A stretch of DNA of 64,000 nt from Bradyrhizobium sp. NP1 (GTDB lineage: Bacteria; Pseudomonadota; Alphaproteobacteria; Rhizobiales; Xanthobacteraceae): assembly GCF_030378205.1 (NCBI RefSeq), contig NZ_CP127385.1, positions 5,558,001 to 5,622,000 of the forward strand, read 5' to 3'. Position numbers and translations under genes: made by a program. The notes beneath the pieces are model-generated. The model saw nothing but the letters and a program-made list of their open reading frames with translations, ran no database searches and was not told the origin of the DNA. Below, in pieces: positions 33,615 through 42,445 of the stretch (its first letter is position 1; every line of letters begins with the position of its first letter).

Positions 33615-34360
33615 GCACGCTGCTGTCCGTGCGCGCGGTCAACAAGCGATTTGGCGCAGTGACCGCTGCCGAAGCGCTCTCGATCGACATCGCCGCAGGC
33701 CAGAAGGTGAGCCTGATCGGCGCCAACGGCGCCGGCAAGACCACCTTCGTCAACATCGTGACCGGCTACCTTGCACCTGACAGCGGCTCTATCGCACTTG
33801 ACGGCGTCGACATCGTCGGCCGGCCGCCGCGGCGCGTCGCGCAGCTCGGCATCTCCCGCTCGTTCCAGATCCCGCAACTCTTCATCGAGCTGACGGCCGC
33901 GGAAAACCTGACGGTCGCGGTTTCGGGCGCGGGGGGGCGCGCGTTGTCAATGCATTCGCCCGCCGAAGCAGGCGAGCGCCGCGAACGCGCGCTCGAGCTC
34001 CTGCAGCGCTTCGGCCTTGCCGGACATGCGGACCGTCCGGTGTCGGAGCTTGCCGGCGGCGTCCGCAAGCTCGTCGATATCGCGATGGCGCTGGCGCGCC
34101 GCCCCAGGCTCCTGCTGCTCGACGAGCCGACCTCGGGCGTATCGGCGGAAGAGAAATTCACGACCATGGATCGCGTGATCCATGCGGTGGCACCTGATGC
34201 CGCCACCATCGTGTTCGTCGAGCACGACATGGACATCGTGAGCCGCTATGCCGACCGCGTGGTCGCGTTCTATTCCGGCCGCATCCTCGCCGACGGCGAG
34301 CCGCATCATGTGCTGGATGATCCCGAAGTGCGGCGCTACGTCACCGGGAGCGCAAGATGA
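33611..34360 (+). CDS. livG: ABC ATPase, LivG type, with altered signature motif
   Basis: 249 aa from a GTG that overlaps the LivM stop (GTGA), behind AAAGGA. Walker A is GANGAGKTT (about 36-44), Walker B LLLLDEPTS, and the switch histidine lies in VFVEHDMDIV. The signature that normally reads LSxGQ in this family is LAGGVRKL, without the glutamine. The family-specific ERALELLQRFGLAGHADRPV insert is seen. It energises LivHM together with the LivF-type ATPase that follows with an ATGA overlap. Confidence 0.9.
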   Translation: MSTLLSVRAVNKRFGAVTAAEALSIDIAAGQKVSLIGANGAGKTTFVNIVTGYLAPDSGSIALDGVDIVGRPPRRVAQLGISRSFQIPQLFIELTAAENLTVAVSGAGGRALSMHSPAEAGERRERALELLQRFGLAGHADRPVSELAGGVRKLVDIAMALARRPRLLLLDEPTSGVSAEEKFTTMDRVIHAVAPDAATIVFVEHDMDIVSRYADRVVAFYSGRILADGEPHHVLDDPEVRRYVTGSAR

Positions 34361-35028
34361 ACGCACCCCTGATCGAGATCGAGGACCTCGTCGTCGACAT
34401 CCGCTCGATGACGGCGCTGCGCGGTTTTTCCATGCAGGTCGACAAGGGCGCGATGGTGAGCCTGGTCGGGCGCAACGGCGCCGGCAAGACCACCCTGATG
34501 CGCTCGATCATGGGGCATCTGAAGCCGGTGCGCGGTCGCCTGCGCTTCGAGGGGCAGGACCTCTCGGCGCGGCCGCGCCACGCCCGCGCCGCGCTCGGCA
34601 TCGGCTACATGCCGGAAGACCGCTGCCTGGTGCCGCAACTGACAGTGGAGGAAAACATCCTGCTGCCATTGTGGGTGGGCAGGCACATCGAACGCAAGGC
34701 AAGACTCGACTTCGTCTATGAGGTGATCGCCGAGCTTGCCGAGATGCGCGACCGCAAGGCGCTGCTGTTGAGCGGTGGCCAGCAGAAACTCGTCGCGCTC
34801 GGCCGCGCGCTTGCGATCGGGACGAAGTGCCTGCTGCTCGACGAGCCGTTCGAAGGCATCGCGCCGGCCCTGTCGGAACGCCTTGCCGAGGTGCTGGCTT
34901 CGCTCCGTGGCAAGGCGCTCACCATGCTGATGGCGCAATCGGACATGAACCATTCCCGCGAGCTGGTCGATCGCGAGTTCAGGATCGAACGCGGCGCGAA
35001 CGTAACTCCCGTCCGGGCCGCAGTCTGA
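34357..35028 (+). CDS. livF: ABC ATPase, LivF type
   Basis: 223 aa, slightly shorter than typical LivF (about 235). Walker A GRNGAGKTTL (38-47), signature LLSGGQQKLVALGRALAIGT and Walker B LLLDEPFEGIAP are intact. The region after Walker B is altered: the usual VEQN of LivF reads MAQSDMNH. It overlaps livG by ATGA and closes the first Liv-type operon (30288-35028). Confidence 0.9.
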   Translation: MNAPLIEIEDLVVDIRSMTALRGFSMQVDKGAMVSLVGRNGAGKTTLMRSIMGHLKPVRGRLRFEGQDLSARPRHARAALGIGYMPEDRCLVPQLTVEENILLPLWVGRHIERKARLDFVYEVIAELAEMRDRKALLLSGGQQKLVALGRALAIGTKCLLLDEPFEGIAPALSERLAEVLASLRGKALTMLMAQSDMNHSRELVDREFRIERGANVTPVRAAV

Positions 35029-35199
35029 GATGGCCATGCGAGGCACGCCTATTCCCGGTTCGACCATCGACTTTAGTTCTGCCACGGCACCGACCCGTGG
35101 CGCGCGGTTTCGCTTGCTGCGCGCGGAACGCTGGGTACAATGTTGCCAACAACTGCCAACGAAGCCGAATAGCTCAATAACAAGAAGGAGAGGAACAAC

Positions 35200-36459
35200 A
35201 TGAAAACAACATCCCAACCGCCTGTTTTTTGGTCAGTGCAAGGCCTGCTTGGCGCGACCGCGCTGGGCCTTTTGACCACGTTTCCGGGCCAGGCGCTGGC
35301 CGCAGATCCGATCAAGATCGGCGTGATCGCGGAAGCCCAGGCCATCGCGGGCGCCTCGATCCCACAGGCCGCCCAGATGGCAGCCGACGAGATCAACGCC
35401 AAAGGCGGCATCGACGGCCGCAAGATCGAGATCATCACCTATGACAATCACTCCTCGTCGGCCGATTCCGTGCGCGCCTTTCAACGCGCCGTGAACGAGG
35501 ACAAGGTCAACGTGGTGATCGCCAGCTACATCAGCGAGGTGGTGTTGGCGCTCGAGCCGTGGGCATCGCGGCTGAAGACGCCGTTCATCACGCCGGGCGC
35601 GGCCTCGAACGAGATCAGCAAGAGCGTCCATGCCGACTATGAGAAGAACAAATACACCTTCCATGGCTACCTGACCTCGGCTGCGCTGGCCCTGTCGGTC
35701 TGCGACGCCGCCAAGGAGCTGCTGGTCGACCAGAAGCACATGAAGACCGCCGTCATCGTCAGCGAGGACGCCGCCTGGACTAAGCCGCTCGACGTCGGAT
35801 ACGAGGAGTGCCTGCCCAAGGTCGGACTGAAAGTGCTGGATCACATCCGCTTCTCGCCCGACACCACCGACTTCACGCCGATCTTCAACAAGATCGAGGC
35901 CGTCAAGCCCGACGTCATGATCACGGGCATTTCGCATGTCGGCGTGCAGCCGACCGTGCAGTGGAAGAACCAGCAGGTGCCGATACCGATGTTCGGTATC
36001 TCTTCGCAGGCCACCAACTCCACCTTCGGCAAGGACACCAACGACGCCGCCAATGGCGTGCTGTACCAGGGCGTGTCCGGGCCGGGCGTTGCGGTGACCC
36101 CGAAGTCGATCCCGTTCGCAGACGGATTCAAGACGAAGTACGGCAACTTCCCCTCCTATGCCGGCTACACCGCCTATGACGAGGTCTATTTCATCGCCGA
36201 CGCCGTAAAGCGCGCCGGTTCGACCGACGCCGACAAGCTCGTCGACGCGCTGGAAAAGACCGACTGGGAAGGCACCATCGGTCGCGTGCAGTTCTATGGC
36301 AAGGACGACCCGTTCACCCACTCGATCAAATACGGCAAAGGGCTGATCACGGGCTTGATGCTGCAATGGCAGGATGGCCAGCAGGTCGCGGTCTGGCCCA
36401 AGGAAGTTGCCAAGACCGAGATCAAGTTCCCAAGCTTCATCAAGGTCACCGCCAATTAA
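35200..36459 (+). CDS. ABC transporter solute-binding protein, LivK type (second system)
   Basis: 419 aa. A rather polar N-terminus (MKTTSQPPVFWSVQG) precedes the hydrophobic core LLGATALGLLTTFPGQALA of the signal peptide; mature ADPIKIGVIAEAQAIAGASI. The substrate-binding type 1 fold shows QMAADEINAKGGIDGRKIEI and VNEDKVNVVIASYISEVVLA. RBS GGAGAGGAACA. It opens a second, complete Liv-type operon only 171 bp after the first ends; the two binding proteins are clearly different, so the systems are not a recent duplication. Confidence 0.92.
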   Translation: MKTTSQPPVFWSVQGLLGATALGLLTTFPGQALAADPIKIGVIAEAQAIAGASIPQAAQMAADEINAKGGIDGRKIEIITYDNHSSSADSVRAFQRAVNEDKVNVVIASYISEVVLALEPWASRLKTPFITPGAASNEISKSVHADYEKNKYTFHGYLTSAALALSVCDAAKELLVDQKHMKTAVIVSEDAAWTKPLDVGYEECLPKVGLKVLDHIRFSPDTTDFTPIFNKIEAVKPDVMITGISHVGVQPTVQWKNQQVPIPMFGISSQATNSTFGKDTNDAANGVLYQGVSGPGVAVTPKSIPFADGFKTKYGNFPSYAGYTAYDEVYFIADAVKRAGSTDADKLVDALEKTDWEGTIGRVQFYGKDDPFTHSIKYGKGLITGLMLQWQDGQQVAVWPKEVAKTEIKFPSFIKVTAN

Positions 36460-36469
36460 AACAGGGATT

Positions 36470-36495
36470 GCGCTCCCGGGCTCGCCCGGGAGCGC
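36470..36495 (+). terminator. Strong 11-bp stem-loop after the second binding-protein gene
   Basis: GCGCTCCCGGG and CCCGGGAGCGC pair perfectly around a CTCG loop, 10 bp after the stop codon and followed by CTTTGCC. It is likely a partial terminator or mRNA-stabilising hairpin between binding protein and permease genes. Confidence 0.7.
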
Positions 36496-36526
36496 CTTTG
36501 CCAGTTGTCGCTATCAAAGGAGTTGA

Positions 36527-36544
36527 GGCGGCGGTGCTGCCGCC
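36527..36544 (+). promoter_or_regulatory. Small hairpin between ribosome-binding site and permease start
   Basis: GGCGGC and GCCGCC can pair around GGTGCT. The only good ribosome-binding site, AAAGGAG (36516-36522), is 31 bases from the ATG at 36554; folding the hairpin would shorten the effective gap to about 13 bases. No closer start is possible because an in-frame TGA precedes the ATG. Confidence 0.4.
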
Positions 36545-36553
36545 CCCAATCCG

Positions 36554-37429
36554 ATGCTTGCTTTCCAGATATTGATCGACGGCTTTGCCGTCAGCGCCCT
36601 GTACGCGCTCGGCGCAACCGGCTTCACCCTGATCTTCGGCGTCTCCGGCGTGCTCAACCTCGCGCATGGCGCGATCATGGTCGCGGCCGCCGTGGCGGCC
36701 TGGGCGGCGGCCAGCTTGCTGCATACCGACACCTACTCCGGTGCGCTGATTGGAGTCGCGGTGGCCCTCATCGCGGCCCACGCCACCTATTTCGCGGTGG
36801 TGCAGCCGATCCAGCGATCGACGCGGATCGCCAATGAGGAAAAGGAGATCTTCGTCCTCACCGGCACGCTCCTGTGGGGCATCATGATCCAGGAGCTGAT
36901 CGCCTATTTCTTCACCAACAACGCCAAGACCGTGCTGCCGATCGTCGAAGGCGTCGTCGACATCCTGGGCGTGCGCACGCCCAGGAACGAGATCTTCACC
37001 GCGGTCGTCTGTTGTCTCGTGATCGCGCTGTTGTGGCTGCTCGTGAACCGTACCCGCACCGGCAAGGCGGTGCTGGCCGCCTCGATGAACCCGCGCGGGG
37101 TCACCCTGCTCGGGCTCGAGCTCACCAACATCTACATTGTGGTCTGGACGATCTACGGCATCCTTGCCGGCATCGCCGGCGTCCTGCTCGGCATGTTCCT
37201 GGGCGTCAGCTCCTACAGCGTCGGGCCGCTGACGGCGAGCGCGTTCTCGATCGTCGTGCTGGGCGGGCTCGGCAGCGTGTCGGGTTCGCTGATTGCGGCC
37301 TTCGTGGTCGGCTATCTCGAGACCATCACCGCCTACCTGATCTCGCCGGCCTACCGCACCATTCCTGCGCTCCTGTTGCTCGTCGCAGTCATGTATGTCC
37401 GGCCGCAGGGCCTGCTTGGGAGGCGCTGA
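36554..37429 (+). CDS. livH: ABC permease, LivH type (second system)
   Basis: 291 aa with about 8 spans. ALGATGFTLIFGVSGVLNLA and HGAIMVAAAVAAWAAA match the LivH N-terminal pattern; LGGLGSVSGSLIAAFVVGYL near 236-255 is the second conserved block. The unusual ribosome-binding-site spacing is described under the hairpin at 36527. One base separates it from the LivM gene. Confidence 0.92.
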   Translation: MLAFQILIDGFAVSALYALGATGFTLIFGVSGVLNLAHGAIMVAAAVAAWAAASLLHTDTYSGALIGVAVALIAAHATYFAVVQPIQRSTRIANEEKEIFVLTGTLLWGIMIQELIAYFFTNNAKTVLPIVEGVVDILGVRTPRNEIFTAVVCCLVIALLWLLVNRTRTGKAVLAASMNPRGVTLLGLELTNIYIVVWTIYGILAGIAGVLLGMFLGVSSYSVGPLTASAFSIVVLGGLGSVSGSLIAAFVVGYLETITAYLISPAYRTIPALLLLVAVMYVRPQGLLGRR

Positions 37430-37430
37430 G

Positions 37431-38357
37431 ATGGCCGGCTTCTTCACATCGCGCCTGTTCGTGATTTCGCTCGTTACGGTGGTTGTTGCAGCCACACTGC
37501 CGCTCTACGTCTCGGGCTACGTGCTGGGCCTGCTCACCGTCGCCTATTATTTCGGCGTGTTCGCGATGGCCTGGGACCTCCTGTTCGGCTTCGCCGGCGA
37601 AGTGAATTTCGGCCCGACCTTCCTGATCGGCGTCGGCGCCTATACCGCCGGCATTCTCAATAACCAGTATGGCTGGTCGGTCTATGTCTGCATCCTGCTC
37701 GGCGCGCTGGCGTCCGTGATTGCCGGGCTCGTGCTGGCGCTGCCGGCGTTGCGGGTTCGCGGCCCCTATTTCGGGCTGACGACCCTGGTTGCGGTGCTGA
37801 TGCTGCAAAATTTCGTCGTGGTGTTTGCCGATCTCACCGGCGGCGAGATCGGACTCACCATTCCCGACGTCATCACCATCAACGCCAACGCCAATTACTG
37901 GATCGCACTGGGCTTCATGACGATCAGCGCCGCGATCCTCTACGGTCTCTCGCAGTCGCCGATCGGCCTCGTGCTGCAGGCAAGCGGACAGGATCCGGTG
38001 CAGGCCGGCGCGCTCGGCTTCAATATCGTCAAGCACAAGCTCGCCGCCTTCGTCGTCAGCGCCTTCTTTTCGGGATTGTCGGGCGCGCTGCTGGTGTTCT
38101 ATTTCGGCACGGCTTCGGTGGGCACCGTGGTCGACATCGCCGTCGGCGTGAACGTCATCGTCGCCGCCGTGCTCGGCGGCCGGCGCACTGTGCTGGGCGC
38201 CGCCCTCGGCTCCATCTTCCTGATCGTGCTCGGGGAATTCCTGCGGCCGACGGGAGAGCTTGCGACCTTCATCGTATCGTTCATCGCGCTGCTGGTCGTG
38301 CTGTTCTTCCCCGGCGGCTTCCTCGGCGCAGCCCTCTCGCGCGAGGCCCGCTCGTGA
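37431..38357 (+). CDS. livM: ABC permease, LivM type (second system)
   Basis: 308 aa. FAMAWDLLFGFAGEVNFGPT and FLIGVGAYTAGIL are LivM-type; LPALRVRGPYFGLTTLVAVL and GQDPVQAGALGFNIVKHKLA contain the coupling-helix region. ATG behind GGGAGG that lies in the end of the LivH gene. Ends with a GTGA overlap onto the fused ATPase gene. Confidence 0.92.
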   Translation: MAGFFTSRLFVISLVTVVVAATLPLYVSGYVLGLLTVAYYFGVFAMAWDLLFGFAGEVNFGPTFLIGVGAYTAGILNNQYGWSVYVCILLGALASVIAGLVLALPALRVRGPYFGLTTLVAVLMLQNFVVVFADLTGGEIGLTIPDVITINANANYWIALGFMTISAAILYGLSQSPIGLVLQASGQDPVQAGALGFNIVKHKLAAFVVSAFFSGLSGALLVFYFGTASVGTVVDIAVGVNVIVAAVLGGRRTVLGAALGSIFLIVLGEFLRPTGELATFIVSFIALLVVLFFPGGFLGAALSREARS

Positions 38358-39850
38358 CGAATGCCAGCATGAACGCCACCGACAGCACGGCACCGATCCT
38401 TCAGGTGCGCGGCCTGACCAAGCGCTTCGGCGGCCTCACCGCGGTAAAGAATCTCGCTCTCGAGCTGCGCCCCGGCGAAATCTTTGGGCTGATCGGTCCG
38501 AACGGTTCCGGCAAATCCACTGCGATGAAGGCGATCATGGGGATCGAGCGCCCGACCGCCGGACAAGTGATCTTCCAGGGTGAAGACGTCGCGGGCCTGC
38601 CGGCGCACAAGATCGCGCGCAAAGGCTTTGGCATGGTGTTTCAGCACTCGCGGCCGCTGAACCGGCAGACGGTGCTGGAAAACATCATGGTCGCGCTGTT
38701 GCCCGACAGCCTGTTCATGCTGTTTCCCGATGCGGCGCTGACTGAACGCGCCAAATGGATCGCCAACCGCGTTGGCCTCGGCAAGGTCATGGACCGCCGC
38801 CCGCCGACCCTGCCCTTTGCCGATCTGCGCCGACTGGAGCTTGCGAAAGCGATCGCCCGCGACCCCAAGGTCGTGCTGGTCGACGAACCCTTTGCCGGAC
38901 TGACGCTTGCCGAAGTCGCCGTGTTTTCCGAGCTGATCCGAAGCTTCCGCGACGAAGGCCGCGCGGTGCTCCTGGTCGATCACAACGTCAAGAGCGTGGC
39001 CGCGTTGGTCGACCGCGTACTTGCGATGTATCTCGGCGAGGAAATCATCACCGGCCGCGCCGACGAGGTGATGCGCAATGAGACCGTGCGGCGGGTCTAC
39101 CTCGGCGGTGCGATCGAGACGCACGCCCGACCCGAGACCAGCTTCAAGGACAAGGTGCCTGCGCTGCAAGTCGAGAATCTGAGCGTGTACTACGGCAAGG
39201 CGCAGGCGCTGCAAAACGTCTCGATCCACATCCACCACGGCGAATTCGTCTCCGTCGTCGGCTTGAACGGTGCCGGCAAGACCACGCTGTTCAACGCGAT
39301 CTCTGGTTTTTTGCCCTATACCGGCGACATCATTCGCGACGGCGAGAAACTGCGCGGCATCAGCCCGGCCCGCATCGCCCGCAGCGGCATCGTGCAGTGT
39401 CCGGAATCGCGCGAGCTGTTCGGTGAAATGACGGTGCGGGAGAATCTGGACCTTGGCGGGCAGCACCTCTCGGAGGAAGAAAGGGCCAGGCAACTGGCTT
39501 GGCTGTTCGAGCTGTTTCCGATTCTGAAAGAACGGCAGGGCCAGTTGGCGCAGACCCTGTCAGGCGGCGAGCAACAGATGCTCGCGATCGGTCGCGCGCT
39601 GATGATGCAGCCGAAAATCCTGATCCTGGACGAGCCGACGCTGGGTCTTGCGCCGGTCATTCTCGAGCAATTGTCGAAAGCGCTGGAGAAGCTGCGGCAG
39701 ACCACCTCGATCACGGTGCTGCTGGGCGAGCAGAACGTCACCTTCGCCCTGCCGCATGCCGACCGTGTCTACGTGCTCGAGCACGCCCGGATCGTATGGG
39801 AAGGCGATCCCGGCCGCTTCGCCGTGGAGGCCGGCGAAGGCTATCTCTGA
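38354..39850 (+). CDS. Fused LivG-LivF tandem ABC ATPase
   Basis: 498 aa, two ATPases in one chain. The N-terminal LivG-type half (about 1-245) has Walker A GPNGSGKST and Walker B VVLVDEPFAGL, but its signature reads LPFADLRRLELAKA in place of LSxGxQRRLEIA, losing the serine, glycine and glutamine. The C-terminal LivF-type half (about 260-498) is canonical: GLNGAGKTTL, LSGGEQQMLAIGRALM, LILDEPTLGLAP and LGEQN. A short linker (about 245-262, ARPETSFKDKVPALQVEN) joins them. Together they replace separate LivG and LivF subunits for the permeases upstream. GTG start overlapping livM; ATG 38369 is an alternative. Confidence 0.9.
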   Translation: MTNASMNATDSTAPILQVRGLTKRFGGLTAVKNLALELRPGEIFGLIGPNGSGKSTAMKAIMGIERPTAGQVIFQGEDVAGLPAHKIARKGFGMVFQHSRPLNRQTVLENIMVALLPDSLFMLFPDAALTERAKWIANRVGLGKVMDRRPPTLPFADLRRLELAKAIARDPKVVLVDEPFAGLTLAEVAVFSELIRSFRDEGRAVLLVDHNVKSVAALVDRVLAMYLGEEIITGRADEVMRNETVRRVYLGGAIETHARPETSFKDKVPALQVENLSVYYGKAQALQNVSIHIHHGEFVSVVGLNGAGKTTLFNAISGFLPYTGDIIRDGEKLRGISPARIARSGIVQCPESRELFGEMTVRENLDLGGQHLSEEERARQLAWLFELFPILKERQGQLAQTLSGGEQQMLAIGRALMMQPKILILDEPTLGLAPVILEQLSKALEKLRQTTSITVLLGEQNVTFALPHADRVYVLEHARIVWEGDPGRFAVEAGEGYL

Positions 39851-40131
39851 GCGCTGGCCTCGAGCTGCCCTGCGGTCTTTATCTCGCGGCGCGGTTGCGC
39901 GACTTGCGTCGGTTCGCTCACGGACGGAACGTTGACGAGATATTCGGCTTGCACCGCTTCCGAGATCCGGTCCGATGCAGCGGGATAGCCGGTCGCTATC
40001 GCGATCAGCACCAGAACAAGGCCGCCATGGATGGCGAGGACGGCCGCCGTCCAGTTGGTGAGAAAGCGGCGATCGGATGGACTCAATTCGTCGAAATTTC
40101 GCTGCACGGGTGCCTCCGGGATTGCACCCAT
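39841..40131 (-). CDS. Small single-span membrane protein, unknown function
   Basis: 96 aa. A soluble N-terminus (MGAIPEAPVQRNFDELSPSD) precedes one hydrophobic segment (about 30-50, TAAVLAIHGGLVLVLIAIAT) and a proline/glutamine-rich periplasmic or cytoplasmic tail. I do not recognise a family. Its last 10 bases overlap the 3' end of the fused ATPase gene on the other strand. There is no strong ribosome-binding site; the amino-acid pattern looks like a real protein, but it could be a chance frame. Confidence 0.5.
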   Translation of the reverse strand: MGAIPEAPVQRNFDELSPSDRRFLTNWTAAVLAIHGGLVLVLIAIATGYPAASDRISEAVQAEYLVNVPSVSEPTQVAQPRREIKTAGQLEASAQR

Positions 40132-40257
40132 GCAAATACCGACGGATCGAGCGCGCACATGCAATCTCGATCACATTTGCCGGATTTTTTCGGCTGCGAT
40201 GCTGATATGAGACACCGCTCGCCAGGACGTGGCGCGCGGGCGATATTGCCGCCTGGT

Positions 40258-41022
40258 CTACTTCTCGTCGACCGCCCCCGCCTCGACCAGATCGCGAAGC
40301 GAATCGGCATCCAGCACGACGATCGCGCCATGCTCAAGCCGGACCCAGTTGCGTGCAGCCCAGGCGCGCAACTGCTTGTTGATGCTTTCGCGCGTCATGC
40401 CGACCATCTCGCTGATTTCCTGCTGCGTGATGGCGATCGTCTGGCTTGCCGGTTCGAGCCCGCGCTTTTCGGTCAAGCCGATCAGCGCGCTCGCCAGCCG
40501 GCCCGGCAGGTTCTGCAGGATGATCTGCTCGACCTGCTCGCTGGTCCAGCGCAGCCGGGCACACAACAATTCGATGAATCGCATCGAGAGCGCCGGCTGG
40601 CTTCGCACGAAGGGCAGGAATTCGCGCCGGTCGATGACAAAGAGTTCGCAATTGGCATTGGCGGTGGCGTCGGCGCTGCGCGGCGCACCGTCGAGGATCG
40701 CGATCTCGCCGAAAATCTCGCCGGCGCCGATCAGGTTCAGGATCGCATTGCGACCATCGGGCGAGGAAATGCTGATCTTCACGGTGCCCGAAACCACCGC
40801 AAACAGGCTGTTGCCCGGATCGCCCTTGGAAAAGATCGAAGCGCCCCGCTTCAGCGTCACGTATTTGGCGTAGCGGCAGAGCTGGTCGAGAGCATCGGGC
40901 TCGAGATGGGAAAAGATCGGGTGCCGACGCAGCACGGACAATTTGCTGCTCACGGTTCGCGGCGCCTCGCCGGCTTTCCCGCCGCCGGACAGAGCTTCAG
41001 CCATGGGCCTTTCCGGAGCCAT
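40258..41022 (-). CDS. Crp/Fnr-family transcriptional regulator
   Basis: 254 aa. The cyclic-nucleotide-binding domain spans about 35-150: LKRGASIFSKGDPGNSLFAV and GAGEIFGEIAILDGAPRSAD, resembling the phosphate-binding cassette of cAMP-binding CRP proteins (GE followed by RSA). A Crp-type helix-turn-helix follows about 195-225 (ITQQEISEMVGMTRESINKQ). No FNR-type N-terminal cysteine cluster is present. The start may be 41022 or 41004; the latter has GGAAAGG. It stands alone and its targets cannot be inferred from this window. Confidence 0.88.
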   Translation of the reverse strand: MAPERPMAEALSGGGKAGEAPRTVSSKLSVLRRHPIFSHLEPDALDQLCRYAKYVTLKRGASIFSKGDPGNSLFAVVSGTVKISISSPDGRNAILNLIGAGEIFGEIAILDGAPRSADATANANCELFVIDRREFLPFVRSQPALSMRFIELLCARLRWTSEQVEQIILQNLPGRLASALIGLTEKRGLEPASQTIAITQQEISEMVGMTRESINKQLRAWAARNWVRLEHGAIVVLDADSLRDLVEAGAVDEK

Positions 41023-41266
41023 TCACCGATCGCCTTTTTCGCCAGGAAGCATGCAACTGCCAGCGGTGGAGGCCTATGGAGATGGGGACTGCCGCCCTCC
41101 AGAATGACCAAAATCGCGACCACCTTCACTGGACAATAGCAAGCCCGGCCCGCCCCACCAAGTGATACAGTTCACTCTCCGCCAACGCTTTTTTGACGCT
41201 GGGAGCAGCCGACGGAAATCTTGACAATCGTGCAAAAAATTACTTTAGGTAGTTAACAAATACATA

Positions 41267-41283
41267 AACACGTCTGGCGTGTT
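41267..41283 (-). terminator. Stem-loop beyond the Tct binding-protein gene
   Basis: On the minus strand, AACACG-CCAGA-CGTGTT is followed by TATGTATTTG, 17 bp after the stop of the gene at 41301. The stem is only 6 bp and the T-run is broken, so termination is plausible but weak. Confidence 0.4.
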
Positions 41284-41300
41284 CGGGTATAATCTCCGCA

Positions 41301-42269
41301 TCACTCGTTGACGATGCCCATTTCCCTGATGACGCGGGCATATTTGGCGAGCTGCTCGCGTGTCATGGCCCCCAGCTCGTCCGGCGAGCTGCCGCGGATC
41401 GCAAAGCCGAGCTCCTCCAGCTTGCGGCGCACGTCGGGGTCGCTGATCGCCTTCAGTGCCTCGGCATTCAGCCGGGCAATGATCGCCTTCGGCGTGCCGG
41501 CCGGCGCCAGCATCGCAAACCAGGAGTTGAAGGTGAAACCAGGCAGGCCCGACTCCGAGACCGTCGGCACATCGGGGAATTGCGGCAGCCGCTTTTCCGT
41601 CGTCACTCCGATCAGCCGGACCTGTCCCCCGCGCACCAGCGCAGCAACCGTGCCGAGTCCCTGGAAACCGACCGGAATCTGGCCCGCCGCGACGTCGGTG
41701 GCGGCCTGCGTCGCGCCTTTATAGGGCACGTGGGTCAACGCAATGCCGGCGCTGGAAGCAAACATCGCCATGGCGAGATGCTGCGGGCTGCCGGGGCCGC
41801 CCGAGCTATAGTCGATCTTCCCCGGCGCCGCTTTCGCCGCGGCGATGAGATCGGCCGCAGTCTTGTAGGTCGTCTGGTTGCCGGCAATCAGGCCCCATTC
41901 CACGGTGGCAACGAGCGATATCGGCTCGAAATCCTTCAGGATGTCCCAGCGCATGTTCGACTGCAGGTTCGGCACCATGGTCATGATGCTGTCGTTGAAG
42001 CCGCCAATCGTGTAGCCATCCGGCTCCGCCCGCGCGACCTGCTCGGCCCCGATCAGGCCGGACGCGCCCGGCAGGTTCAGGATCACGAACTGCTGGCCCA
42101 TGTTGTCGGCCATCTTCTGCGTGACGATGCGGGCGGCAACGTCGACCGCGCTGGCCGCGGCCAGCGGCACGATCATCTTGATTGGCCGATCGGGGTAATT
42201 CGCCTGCGCCTGCGCGGGGGCGCTTCCGGCTAGGCCAAGCAGTAGAACCAGCAAGCGAAACAGGCGCAT
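41301..42269 (-). CDS. TctC/Bug-family periplasmic binding protein (orphan)
   Basis: 322 aa from the ATG at 42267-42269 behind AAGGGGGG. Signal peptide MRLFRLLVLLLGLAGSAPAQ with AQA, then NYPDRPIKMIVPLAAASAVD; the usual F-G/A-x-G-G ligand loop is changed to LAAASAVD, so ligand contacts may differ. KIDYSSGGPGSPQHLAMAMF and AMLAPAGTPKAIIARLNAEA are typical. No transporter membrane genes adjoin. Fourth Bug protein of the window. Confidence 0.9.
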   Translation of the reverse strand: MRLFRLLVLLLGLAGSAPAQAQANYPDRPIKMIVPLAAASAVDVAARIVTQKMADNMGQQFVILNLPGASGLIGAEQVARAEPDGYTIGGFNDSIMTMVPNLQSNMRWDILKDFEPISLVATVEWGLIAGNQTTYKTAADLIAAAKAAPGKIDYSSGGPGSPQHLAMAMFASSAGIALTHVPYKGATQAATDVAAGQIPVGFQGLGTVAALVRGGQVRLIGVTTEKRLPQFPDVPTVSESGLPGFTFNSWFAMLAPAGTPKAIIARLNAEALKAISDPDVRRKLEELGFAIRGSSPDELGAMTREQLAKYARVIREMGIVNE

Positions 42270-42445
42270 ACACCCCCCTTTGTGCCGGCGGCCCCTCGGA
42301 GCTACCGCTTTTTTGAAAGATTGCGCTGTCCGCCCACGGCTTGCAAGCCGCGCCACCCTGGCCGCCTTCGGTTCGCGAGGTTGCCGCAGGTGGCGGGACC
42401 TATAATATCGCGGCCATGGGCCCAAGCCCCTCACCGCGAACGACC

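Noticed and set aside
41288..41293. TATAAT on the plus strand as a promoter
   Set aside because: No plus-strand gene follows; the next plus-strand frames are antisense to the Tct binding protein gene.
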